This document shows positions 21,750-33,557 of a stretch of 64,000 nt of DNA, piece by piece (within the stretch, counting starts at the first letter, position 1; every line of letters starts with the position of its first letter). The notes under the pieces were generated by a model. That model made no database searches, had not been told where the DNA came from, and saw only the letters and a program-made list of their open reading frames with translations. The position numbers and the translations under genes were made by a program. Origin of the DNA: Cymbidium sinense (lineage: Eukaryota; Streptophyta; Magnoliopsida; Asparagales; Orchidaceae); the NCBI GenBank assembly GCA_021442155.1, contig CM038225.1, positions 87,680,925 to 87,744,924 of the forward strand, written 5' to 3'.

Positions 21750-24700
21750 TATGATAATTTTATTTTGTGAGAAGGTTAGACACCACGTAGATCAACAGGT
21801 GTACTTATTAGGGTGATCAGGTATGACATTGAGGAATGATAAACTATCTCGAGAGATGGAAGTCACCATCCTACAATGGACCTAATCGCTTAATATGGAC
21901 TTTTAAGGCCAATGGTTCTTCGAATATACCAAAGATTTGTCCCCTACTTTACATGGAAAAGTAAAGTAGGGTTTATTTTAAATCGAGTTTGCTAAGTTCC
22001 CTATGGAGAAAAGCCCCCATAGTTAATTACATCCTAAGGAATACTATTCTTTAAGAATACTCTCAATTAAGGTAAATCATCATTATTTTTAAAGATTTAA
22101 AAAATAGTACTATCAATCAATTGGTTATTTTTAGAAAATCAAGTGGGAGTGAGCAGAAGGTGGGAGTTATTATCAAAACTAAAGGAAGATGAGTAGAGGA
22201 TGCTCATGATACTAGAAAACCTAGTGAGTATTCTAAACTACCTTATGGTTGGGCTTTATACATTTCAAATTGAGGAGATTTATTTATTTGAGTTGAAATT
22301 TTATTAGAAATCTAGGCCTTACAATTCCACAATACAAGATTGTGGAAATGCCTAAGAGGTGAGGATTTATGCTTGTAGCCCACGAAGGGAAATATCAACC
22401 TCATATTATAAATCTTGGGAGCTTTGGTGAGGGCCAAAGCACGATCTAAATATAAGGCAAAAAAATGGGTATATGGTTTACCACCATAAGAGAGAATAAA
22501 CCACCCGACTGTTGGACTAACAACCTCCTGGGGGTGACCGCCAACTAACTCTTCCTACATTTTAAATATATGTAGGCAAGTCTTATGCTTTGCAAGATGG
22601 CTAAGTTATTATTTATTTATAAAGGAGACTAAGTCTTTAAACACACTCTCTAAGAGGCTAGATCATGAAAGGCATGAATAATGACCTAATCTAATGCAAA
22701 CTTTGTTAAGTTTTATTTTGATTTTTAGACATTGTTATTTGAAACAGGCTATGAGATTTCATATGCCTAATGCATGAGAAGATTGGTTATGGGCCAAAAT
22801 CAAAAATAAAGAGGTGTGTTTTAACCTTGGCTCTCAAAGTTCAAGCCATTTTGTCTAGCAAAGGTGGAAGCCCTCCATTAATAAAAGTGAAGCAATATGA
22901 TTTATGCATGTGTGAGACATATAACATCCAACTAAGGGGTTAATAAATCTTTTATTATATTGATTTATGTATTAAGCTTTAGGTGAGGTTATGAGTTATT
23001 TAATTTAATTTTGAGTTAATTAATTAGATAGAAAATTTATTTTTCCCTAAGAGCCTAATCGCATCCAGGCCATTCATCAAGCAATGAAGAAACTAAAAAA
23101 AATCATGCCATCATAATTATGCAATCATATATAAAATATCAATCAATTTATAAAATTGGTGCAAAAGAATAGGAGGCCGATGTGGTTGAGCTCCACCGCA
23201 CTAACCCAAAAAGGAAAATGTGTAGCCAAGCTATACCCTTATACAACACGGATTACAAATGAATAATTATAATTAAACAGAATTCATGTTATGGGGTTCT
23301 TCATTATTCATTCTTCATTCTTCATTTTGATTTGCTTCTTTTCTTTCTATCTTTTGGCTTGATTGGAATATGGTTTCTCCAAAGGAATAAATTTAAGCAA
23401 GTGTTGTGTTCTTTTCAAATGAACTATACACTATGCAAACCCTATTCAAATCCATGTTAAGAGAAGAAAAGAAAGTAACATAATACACATCTTATGCTAT
23501 AATCACATGTAAGCTTATAAGTACTTATTAGTAGCATCACTTCATTCATAATCTTTGATTTATAGGTTTTAAAAATAATTTTTAGTTTAATAGTTATAAT
23601 TCTTACACATATTCTTAACTTTAGCCAAAACATGTAAATTGACATAAAAGGAAACATTTTTATTTAATTAATTTTTTGAAAGAAATGAATACATGATTTC
23701 ATATGGAAAACAATATTTAACATGCTTGGAAAGAAATAAAGGGAAGTAAGCACATGGCTTCATTCACACTAATTACTTCCTAAGGACAGTCATATAAAAT
23801 GGGATTATGTAAAATGAATCAAAATTCTTTAAAGAGAATTTTATTTTTGGATTTAATTTGACTTAGGAAATATGAAAAGGGTTTGCTGGTCCTAATTTAT
23901 TTCCCCTATGTACAAATTGGTTTAGGTTAATTTTAGAATAATTAGGTTGATTTTATGCTTTATTTAGGTTAAAGTATGAATTAAATCCATTAATTATGCA
24001 TTACCTATAACACTTTAACATAATTATCCAAATAATTATGAGCCAACATATAATATGCAATCACATGGAAATTAAATCAGCAATGCACCTAAGAAATAAA
24101 GGGGCCTAATGCAATTGGATCACAATTATTGGTTAATTAAGCTAAAGGGTTTCATTTAATGCTTTTATAACCCTCCTACACATGTAGTTTGGTTATAATT
24201 TCCTTTGAAAATCTATTAGGTTATTGAACACTTAAGAATCTACCTAAGAATTAAATGATTAAGTTCTGGTACCAATTGTTAGGAGTTTGATTAATTGAAT
24301 TAATTAATGAAGTGATTAAGCCATTAATTAATTATAACTTAATTAAGTGTTTTACAAATGAAATGAACTTAGGGGAAAATATTGGAAAAGAAGTCCTAAT
24401 CTCATAACCTAAGTCCATTCACTATTTAATGATGGTTAGCAAGCTTAATTAATGAATTTATCATTATTTAACATGTTAATTAATCATTTAAATAATTAAG
24501 AAAGTGATTATGGATGAAATAAGAAATTCTCCTAATTAATCAAGCAATAAAATCCATGAAAATCATGGGAGGCAGAGGACATCCCACTAATTAATCTCAA
24601 AAAGTGTGGAGTTAATTACCTGATTAATTAAAGAGTAATTAGCTTAATTACATTTCTAATAAAATCTAAATTAAGTTAAAATCACTATTTAAACATAAAT

Positions 24701-27700
24701 AACTTTAATTTTCTATTTTTCTTCTCTGAATTATCTTTAAAATGAACCTGATTTGTATTTTTTTTGGATTTTCTACAATTAGTTATGAATTTTAGAAGTT
24801 TTAGCATTAAAATTATTAAGCTTAACCCCTAATCTGTCGCCATGTGGCGGTTGGCCGTGCGCTTTTCACATGAAATGATGGGATATGTTATTTAAGTTGT
24901 CACATCCGCTTACTGAGTTAGGATGGTGGACGTGCTTTCTCTAAAGGTTGTATGATCTTAAGATCAGGTTGCTAAGATTAATCTCATGATTTAGGCTTAA
25001 CTTAGATGGAATCTAGTGTGATCTGTCTCATTCCAATCATGTGGAGCCGGTGATCCTTGTCATTCATGAGCAGCGAGAGAGATGAAGTTCATCTCTTATT
25101 CATGAGCTAACCCAGCTCTTGGGATCAAAATGATCCCACACCTTCAAAAGGAGGGGGATGCACATCCAACAGTCAAGATCCAATGGGGTGACACTTTTCT
25201 TCAAAAAGGACCAAGCAAAATTTCCTAAGGCTATAGTTTTGAGCAATTACCTCATCGGAGGCTATCACTAGTGCTTCCAACGGAGGAGGTAGCTTTGTCT
25301 TATAGAGATGAAGCCTTGTTTCAAGAATTGGATCTTGGTTTGGAGTGGATTGCTTAGTTGACCAATCTCCCCTTCAATGGTGATCAGTCTTGATAAAGGT
25401 GATGCTTCTTGTGGCTTGGAGACTTAGAAAATGACTTGGTTGAGCTCGATGAAGCCCACTGATGTTGTGTACAAGGTTAATTTAATTTTGACATAGAATT
25501 AAGTGAGTTTGGATTGGGATTGACCTCCCCTATTTCAACTTTGAGCAAATTCGAGAAGGAGAAATGGGGGAGCTTAGGAATGGCTTGCAAGGCTTGGAGA
25601 TGCTTCGTTTCAACCTCCTTGGCTCTATCAAAATCAATGCTTATGGTTTGAGTGAGAATGAGGTAGAGTATATCTCCTCATCCTTGAATCGGATGGTGAT
25701 GAGCTGAATTGCCATTTTTGATCAATGGTTAGGATTAGGTTCACAGTTTGAGCTACAAAACACCCCATGTGGGACATTTTGAGTAGTGGAGGGAAGGAGA
25801 GTGAGTGCCCATGTGTTTGGTGATCCAAGTGTCCAATTTCCATTGGAGGAGTCAGTTTGGCCTTGGGCTAGGTTATGGTCGACCCAAGCTCATTGGGTGA
25901 TGTTCACCACCTTCCTTGGTGCCCATGTGGACCAATGGGAGGATGCCAAGTGGCCTTGAGAAAGAAATGACCAAATTCAAAGTAAATTTGGTTATAAGAT
26001 ACCCTTAGACCTAAGGGCAAAGTGGTCATTTGGCCATGATTTTGACTTGGGTAGATTTGAAATGATTTGATAATGGGTTGGGCCAAATTTCAAGTGATTT
26101 GGACTTCATTTGATTTGATTTGGCTCAATTTGACCCATTTAGGACAAGTTGGGTCTGTTGGTTTTTTTTTCTCTCTAATGGAATAGAGAAAAGAAATGAC
26201 ACCACATAGAGTTTAGGAATATTTTATTTAGATGATCAAATATGATATTAAGGAATAAACATATTATCTCAAAAGATAAACATGCTTTCCTGTAATGGAT
26301 TCAATCATTTTAATAAAAGACTCCTAAGGCTAATGGGTCTTTTGTTACTAAAGTATTTTCCCCTGAACTACATAGAAAAGTAGAACAGGGTCAACTTTAT
26401 CTTAGGATCCTGGTTCCCTATAAAGGCAAGCCTCTATAGTTAATTACATCTTAGGAAGAGTCTCTTCCTAAGAATACTCTCGATTAAAGAAATAAGTGGT
26501 TATTCCTAAAGACTACTAAGGTAGCTTTCAAACGATTGGTTTTTGGAAATTCAATTGGGAGAGGTCCAAATTGAGAGAGTTATTTTAATATTCAAAGCGA
26601 GTAAGAAATTTCTATTGATCTTGAGATGCCCAGACATTTCATCTATCTTATGATTGGGTTTCAAATTTGGGATTTAATTTTAGATTTCAAGTTATCATTT
26701 TCTTAGAAATCTAGGACTTAGATTCAGTGACAAGATTGAAATGCCTAGGGTTGAAGACTTATTCTAAAAGGATGCTTCCTAGTCTACAGGTGCTTTTAAC
26801 ACATGTCAGATACTCGACCTAGTTCTATTCTTGGAAATCATTGGTCGTTCTCTTCACTTGAAGGAACTAACCTATCCTTGACTCTTCTAGGCTTACAAAC
26901 TGCCTGGAGAAGGCTGCCAGCTAACACCACCTAATCATATTTTAAAATCATGAGGCTAAGTCATATGAATGCAAGATGGATGGGCTGTTATAGTTTTAGG
27001 AAAGAAATCTATGAACCTAGACTTACTCCCTAACCCCTAAGATTATGTAGGGTATAAAGATGTACTTAAATAATGCATATTTTTCAAATTTTATAATTTT
27101 GACCCAAGGTTCATTTTAGGCCATAGGAATGCAATTTATGCCTAATGCTTGCAATTAGAAAAAGATCATGGAACAAATCAAAATAGAAGAAAGCGTACTT
27201 CCATCATAGGCTCTCAAAGGTCAAGCCAAGGTAAAGATGAGATTCCTTCATTAATCAAGAGTGAAACAATATGTTTATGCATGACATCCAGCTAAGGGGT
27301 TGCTACATATTTTATCTTGTTTTAATACCTAGGCTTTTATGCAAATATTATGAGTTGTATTTATTTTTATATTTCATTTGATTTAGTTGGGTAGAAAATT
27401 TAGATCCTATCAGCTCGTGCATACATCAGACAAACATAGCAGAAAAAAAAACTTAAGAAAAGCATGTTGTTTCTATTACCCAAAATAAATCAAGCCAAAT
27501 TAAATTATATAAGAAAAATGGCAATATCATGCTTGTTGTACACCAGGAAGAGAGAAAATTATAGAGTTAGCCCTTATACAACCTAGAATTATAAGTTTAG
27601 ATCTATGGGTCTTCTTTCCGGGAAAGTCTCCTTGGACATCCATCGGCTCTACAGGGGACCACCGCACCATCTCCTGGTTGGGTCAACTCCTGCTAATCCT

Positions 27701-30700
27701 AGACCCCATAGATCCTAACCTAATTCTAAGCTTAAATTTCCATTTAAAATTTAAAGAAAGTCCTAAGCCCTGTCAAACAGATGTTAGAAAATACACATAG
27801 CACACCAAGCAATTTATATTTTCCAAACATATGGGCTTAGCATTAGTTACTTGCCAAGCCCACCTGTCCTATGGACTATGTTAAGAGATTTTCACGCAAA
27901 AACGACAATTTTATGATTTATTTATTACTGATCCCTTTAACACGGTCCCAGAGAAAATAATGTTAAATCTAGAAAGAGCATCTTTCCTAACGAACAAACA
28001 AATCTAGACATCCAATCTAAAGCAATACACCACACAGACATGTGAAGCACATCACAACATATCACAGGAGATTAAAAGAAAATCACGCAGAATGATCTAA
28101 CTTAGATCTAGGGTCCAATAAATAATCTAGTGTTAGTAGTGGGGTTTGTGTGGTAAGTCTTTCTAGGGCCTTTAAGTTTAAGTTTTGAAGTTTGAAATTT
28201 GAATTAGTTTAATTTTACCATTGGTTGGTTTCAATTCAAATGATTTAATGATTTAATTCTTATTTTTTATGTTCATTTTATTTGGTTAAAGTTGTATAGG
28301 TTTTCAAGAATGAAGAATGGAATGATTCCATTTTTGGATGGAGCTCTTTCCATTCAACATCCTAAACCCTAATGAATTTTCCAAAAGGCTAATTAAAATC
28401 CTTAAGTACTTTAATTAATCCTTTTGATTTCAATTATGTTTGAATTTCATTAAGTATTGATTTTCTTACAATTTTGATATTTGATTAAATTCTCTGACTT
28501 AGAAAGTTTTAATGAATTACCTAAGTTTTTTGATGTTTATTTTGATTGGTTCAATTTATTTATTGATTTAATGAATTAATGATTATTCTTAATTATTATT
28601 TAGTTCATATTAACCTAGAGATTTGGAAATTCAAGAATTCCAAATTTATAGACTAATTGGGTTTCACATAATTATGAAAAGTGGGGTTTCATGCCAATTT
28701 TATGTTATTAAAGTTTCAGTTTAATTAGAGATGTAATTAGGGTGTAATTAAGGTTTTAATTATTTCATCAAAACCTAAATTAATATTAATTTATTAAAAT
28801 TAATTAAGAGATTTTATTTTTTACATATTCTACACTGAAATACCTTTCCAATGAGGGTTTATTCATAATTTTTTTTTGGTTGCTGTTGATTTATTATGAT
28901 TTAATTAAGTTCAAGTAATTTAATTGAATTATTTTATTCTTTTAATTATCAAATTAAATTAATTAAGTTCATATTAAGTTCATATTAGTTTAATTAAGTT
29001 AAATTATCATTATGATGTTCATTATTTTGATTTAAGATTATTAAATTAAAATTTTATAATTATTTTATTAAAGGGTAATTAATTTATTTAATTTAAGGGT
29101 TAACTCACATAAAATTTTAATTTCATTTTATTTCAAAGAATTAAATCCCCCAAAAAATTACCTAAGTTATGTTTTAAGCTTAATTTCATTTCCCCAAAGT
29201 TTCAAATTAATTGGATTATTAATTTAAGAGTAATTAAGGTTTAATTTGTTCAAATTAAACCTAAATTAAGGAAAACTCATCTAATAAAAATTGGGGATTT
29301 TAATTTCAGTGAATTTCTCTCATCAAGATGAATCCATAGAGCTTTTATTTATATTTTTATGATTTTTCTTTGATTTGTTATGATGTTTTGAAGTTTTCTA
29401 AATTTTTTTAAAATTAATTAAATCGTTGCTTAACGGTTTTTAACGGTTTTTAAGTTACGGGTCTCACGCGTTTTAACTAAAATGAACAGGATTAGCTTTG
29501 GACCGTCCGATCAAAGATCGAACGGTTCCTGATGATCCTTGGGATCAAGAGCATGTCACAGCGGGTTGATCTGCATGATCTAGTCGTCGATCGCAGATCG
29601 GACTGTCCCTATCATTCTCGTGATTCCTAAAAGGATTTAATCAGAATTAACAGTCTAGATCTAGACCGTCCATTTCTTTTTAACAGATGGTCTTGATTTC
29701 ATCTCTCCCGATCTCTCTGGGAGCCGAGGACCGTCCAACTTGTTTTGCTAATAACTTTTATTCTACGCAACCAAATTGGATGATTTAAAGTGCTACATGA
29801 TCATTCTAAGATCCTCTTTCAATCCATACGGCTTGAGCTCACTGAAGAACAATCTTTGTATGGAAAGGATCAAGGCCAAAAGCTTTAAATAAAAAGAGGG
29901 GTTGTTAATGGCATACCTCGACTTAGGGAGCTTTAGACGTTGAAATCAATTACACTAGTTTTGTTTCTTCAAGGGAAAGTCCTGCTCTAGAAGAATTGAG
30001 CTAATTCCTTGTGGGTTGATCTCTTGCCCAAACTTTAGATTGAATTTTCAGTTTTGGTGTTCGCAATGGTTGAGAGCACTTGGAAGGAAGGGGGGATTTC
30101 GTTTGGCTTCGGATTTGATGTGGGATGGTGTATGTGAGCTTTTCTTTCCTTGAGAGAGTGTGTATGTCTTCTTTTTTTTATGCATGGCCGAAACCTCTTA
30201 TGGCTTTTTTTTTAGTTCCTCTTGATCAGTTTGGATGATGGAAGATGCTTGGAACTTTGTTATATCACTTCTCTTTGCATTCCATCTGTCCTTAGGGGAA
30301 GAGGTGAAGAGGTGATGAGGCAAAGGAATTTTCTCTTTATCCATTTTTTAATCTTTTTTTTCATTTTTCATTTTGTTATTTGATTTATTAATCAAGGAGA
30401 TTAATATTAACTTATTAATGGTGTTTAAGATGATTAATCTCCTATGCACATTCATTGGTTAAGGTGGTTTTGAATTTTCATGCTTTTATGTTTTGTTTAA
30501 CTTACTTAACCCAAATTAGGTTAAGTTGAGTCAAGCTTGTTTTATTATGGGTCAAATGACCCATTTGACCTAACCACACCCAATAGGTAGTTAGGTTATG
30601 TCCTATTATCATTCTCATATGATTTAGGACAATTAGTGTGACGTTATTTTGATTTTTCTTCAATTTGAGTTCAATGTGGCTTATGTAAGTTATTTTGTTT

Positions 30701-32903
30701 TAAGGAATTTAATTTACTTAATCTAGGCCTGAAAGAACTCAAATTTATTTGTTATTATAATTAAAACTATTTATTTAATTTTAGAAATATTTTTGGTGAT
30801 TTTATTTAGTCAAATTTTTAGTGGGTTGATTTCTTGACCAAGTGGGCCCACTTAAATCAATTCTAGATTAACTAGGGTTGACTTTAGGTTTGACTTTTAA
30901 TCATTTTGGATTGATGATTATTGATTATTTAATTAGTTGATTTTGAATTTGGATGCTTGAGTTGATCCTACCTAAGATGAATATGTTAGATCCAACCCAA
31001 GGTGAATTCTCTAGGTCACTAGATATAGTGTCCTCAGCATGCTAAATTAACGTCATCCAAAAATGAGGTCAACAGGGTCAAATTAGGTTAGGTTGACCAA
31101 TTGGTCACATTAGGTGAAGTTCAAATGATTATTTGGAGCCTATGGGTATCATTTGTTTGGTTCAATTTGGTTTAGATTTGGTTTTGGTTCATTTAGGTTT
31201 ATTTGGTTAAATGGGTCAAGTTGATTAATTTGACCCATTTGGCCCAATTGGGTTAGGTCATGGGTTGGTTTAGGCTTGGTTGATCATTTGAAATGTATTG
31301 CAAGCTTTAGTTTCAATCAATTTTGATTTCGTTTGATTTCAAGTTGATTTGACCTTTTAGTCAAGTTCATGGTCAATTGGGCTAGGTTGGGTCAATTAGT
31401 TAATTGAAGTTGTTCAACAATCAATTTGGAATGAATTTGATATGGTGGTAATTTGGCTTAGATCAAGATTTGACCCATTTTAGCTTTTTAGGTCAATTTG
31501 CATCAACTTAGGTCAAGTGGCCAATTAGGCTTTGTTTAGCTCAATTGATGGTTTGATCATGTTCAATCATTGATTATGGATTAGTTTAGATCAACTGTTT
31601 TAATCAATTTGGCTTATAGTAAATTTTGGCTTGTTTAAGTTTCATTTGGGCTAAGTGTTGACTTGGTCAAAAGCAAGTTTGACCCAATTTGAGTGATTAA
31701 TCATCCTAGGATGATTGTTGCTCACAATGTGAGGCTTAGATGGGCTTAGTTCAATCCAATTTGGGTTGGATTAGAATTTGGCTCTAAAAGGTCCATTAAG
31801 TCACTTTGGGTCAAGTGAGACTAAATGGGTTAATTGACTTGATCAAGGCTTGATTTAAGTTTGGTTGAACTCACATATGGACTTATGTTGAAAATATAAA
31901 TCCAATTGCAAGTGATTTAGAGTCAAATGTGTTTTGATTCATTTGATAATTTCAAGTCAAAAGGGTGAACATGGATTTAACTTGGATCAGTTTGATTTGG
32001 GTTTGATGATTATAGTTTATGTTTATATTTGGGCATGTGATTGATGGAGTGATTGTTTGAATAGAAAATCCAAAGGTTTGGATTGATTTGAGAATGTGGC
32101 TAAGTTCAAGAATTTGACTTGAAAGAGTACAAATTGGATTTAAGTTGGATTTGGATATGAGTTTTGAATTAATTTTGGTTATTTGAATTTATATTTCGTT
32201 TATTGTCAATATAAATGAGAATATAAATGGGTTATGAGATAATATTTTGTTTGGAGTAATTTGGATTTGGTTTGAGCTAAATTCAAGGGTTTGACTTGGA
32301 AGAGTATAAGTTGGATTTTGGCTAAATTTGGATTTAAGTTTGAATTAATTTTGGTTATTTGAATTTATATCTCATTTATATTTGTAAATACAAATGAGAA
32401 TATAAATGGGTTATGAGAAAATATTCTGAGTTTGGAGTAATTCGGATTTGGTTTGAGCTAAGTCCATAAGATAAAATCAAAGGCTTAGGAAAGATTTTGG
32501 GATTTGAATTTAATCATGGGGTTCAATCATTTAATTTGAAATTGATTCATTATTTGGATTTTGGAATTGATTTGATGACATGAAAAAAATAAATTGAGTT
32601 GGAATTTATTAAGATTTGGGAAAATCAATTGAGTTGGAATTGATTTGAGATTTGATTTGAATTTGAAGTTTGACTTGAAAGAAAGAAGCAAAGATTTGGT
32701 TTAAGCTATAGGGTAGGTAAGTCCTGCTAATACCCCTAAGGTATAACCTATTCCTATGGTTAACTCTTCAAAGTCTCTAGGGTTAGGTTAAGTGTTCACT
32801 TAATCACTAGAAGTATCTTAAGACTAAAAAACTCTTAGTGTCTAGAGGAGCCCTATGTATAAGATGGAGAAGTTGAGAGCTCACTCCAAAAGTGAGGTCA
32901 ACA
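21750..32903 (-). repeat. LTR B (right LTR of element 1; 5' LTR in coding sense), interrupted by a solo LTR
   Basis: Aligns with LTR A from its first base (TATGATA for TGTGGTG) to its end (GGTCAACA at 32903). It is split by the solo LTR at 26156-31074, flanked on each side by gggtc. It also lacks about 1.3 kb that LTR A has at 1985-3275; the junction is near 23383. Without the insertion it is about 6.2 kb. By eye it is more like LTR A than LTR C or D in shared indels, which supports pairing it with A. Confidence 0.87.
26156..31074 (-). mobile_element. Solo LTR (4.9 kb) of a related Tat subfamily, inserted in LTR B
   Basis: Starts TGTTGGTTTTT, ends ATGAGGTCAACA, and is flanked by perfect 5-bp direct repeats gggtc (26151-26155 and 31075-31079). 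The surrounding LTR sequence continues across it. Its first few hundred bases resemble the other LTRs (ACACCACATAGA; CTCCTAAGGCTAATGGGTC) and its last bases are nearly the same, but the body is strongly diverged. I see no internal coding region or second LTR, so unequal recombination between two LTRs most likely removed the rest. A GC-richer island with GATC-rich inverted repeats lies at about 29450-29790. No gene is seen inside it. Confidence 0.85.
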
Positions 32904-33557
32904 ACCATGTATGTGGAATTAAACCTTTCTTTGCTAGATTAGGAACACTAGGCGATACCAATCAAAAGGTAATTCTATTGATTCTTTACATGAATCATCC
33001 TCAAGTTCTACATCAACTTCTTTACTTAAGGATGATGCTCCAGGATAGAACCTCTGAATCTTTGCAGCTGTGGATGATTTTTGAGTTTCCTTAACTACCA
33101 AACCCTCAACTTTTTATGAGAAAAGTGGGGTTAGAGCTAAGATTCCAACTGATGCCTAACCATTTCACATAATGATGACTTGAATACACTAATACTTTGC
33201 TTGGGAATCTGGTCTTCATCACTGTCTGGCTCGAGTGTCTCCTCCAATGGGATCTGTTGTCGAGAAGAGTTGGCTTGTGTGCTAACCGTATAGGACACAT
33301 CCTCTTAACTAGATTCTAAGTCTATATAGATAGCAGGTGTACTCCTAGTAGCTGGGAAAAGTCTCAGTGGTTGGTAAGTATGAAGGTATTCCACCCCTAG
33401 GACTTCCTCTAGACTTGCCTCTTCCTCATCCTAGTAGAGGTCGTCATGCTCCCCACTTGTCTGAATGAAGTAACAAACTATGGGTGGAATCTAATTTTAG
33501 TTTCAACTTCCTCCCCAATGTCCTCTTCTCACTCCCTTTTCTTTTATGTTTCATTCT
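32904..33557 (-). pseudogene. Protease-RT linker remnant of element 3 (piece 2 of 3)
   Basis: Continues the sequence broken off at 349 and leads into the piece at 56543. It aligns with 14420-15060 in element 1 and 46560-47180 in element 2, i.e. the RT-side linker, the RG-rich part and the beginning of the Lys-rich tract. Recognisable words include, on the plus strand, TCTAAGTCTATATAGATAGC, equivalent to the IHIDLES codons of the homologues. Frames are broken; the 64-codon stretch at 33106-33300 is only partly in the ancestral frame. The piece lies between the two nested elements, whose target duplications (accat at 32904-32908, attct at 33553-33557) mark its edges. Confidence 0.75.

Larger units (their letters stand above)
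350..32903 (-). mobile_element. Element 1: near-complete Tat-clade Ty3/gypsy retrotransposon, nested in element 3
   Basis: A full-structure LTR element lying on the minus strand. Its LTRs are 350-8015 and 21750-32903, with a 13.7-kb internal region between them. LTR starts align (TGTGGTG at left, decayed to TATGATA at right) and both LTRs end in GGTCAACA or GATCAACA. The flanks are aatat (345-349) and accat (32904-32908), read as a mutated 5-bp target duplication because the outer element's sequence continues across the site. Removing the solo LTR inserted at 26156-31074 and its duplicated 5 bp leaves about 27.6 kb. Coding order on the minus strand is gag, protease, linker, RT, RNase H, second RNase H, integrase. 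Every domain carries stops or frameshifts. The two LTRs differ visibly throughout, so the insertion is old. Confidence 0.88.

Noticed and set aside
33106..33300. 64-codon minus-strand frame between elements 1 and 2 as a possible host gene
   Set aside because: The DNA aligns with the linker region of elements 1 and 2; it is element 3 body, and the frame is only partly the ancestral one.
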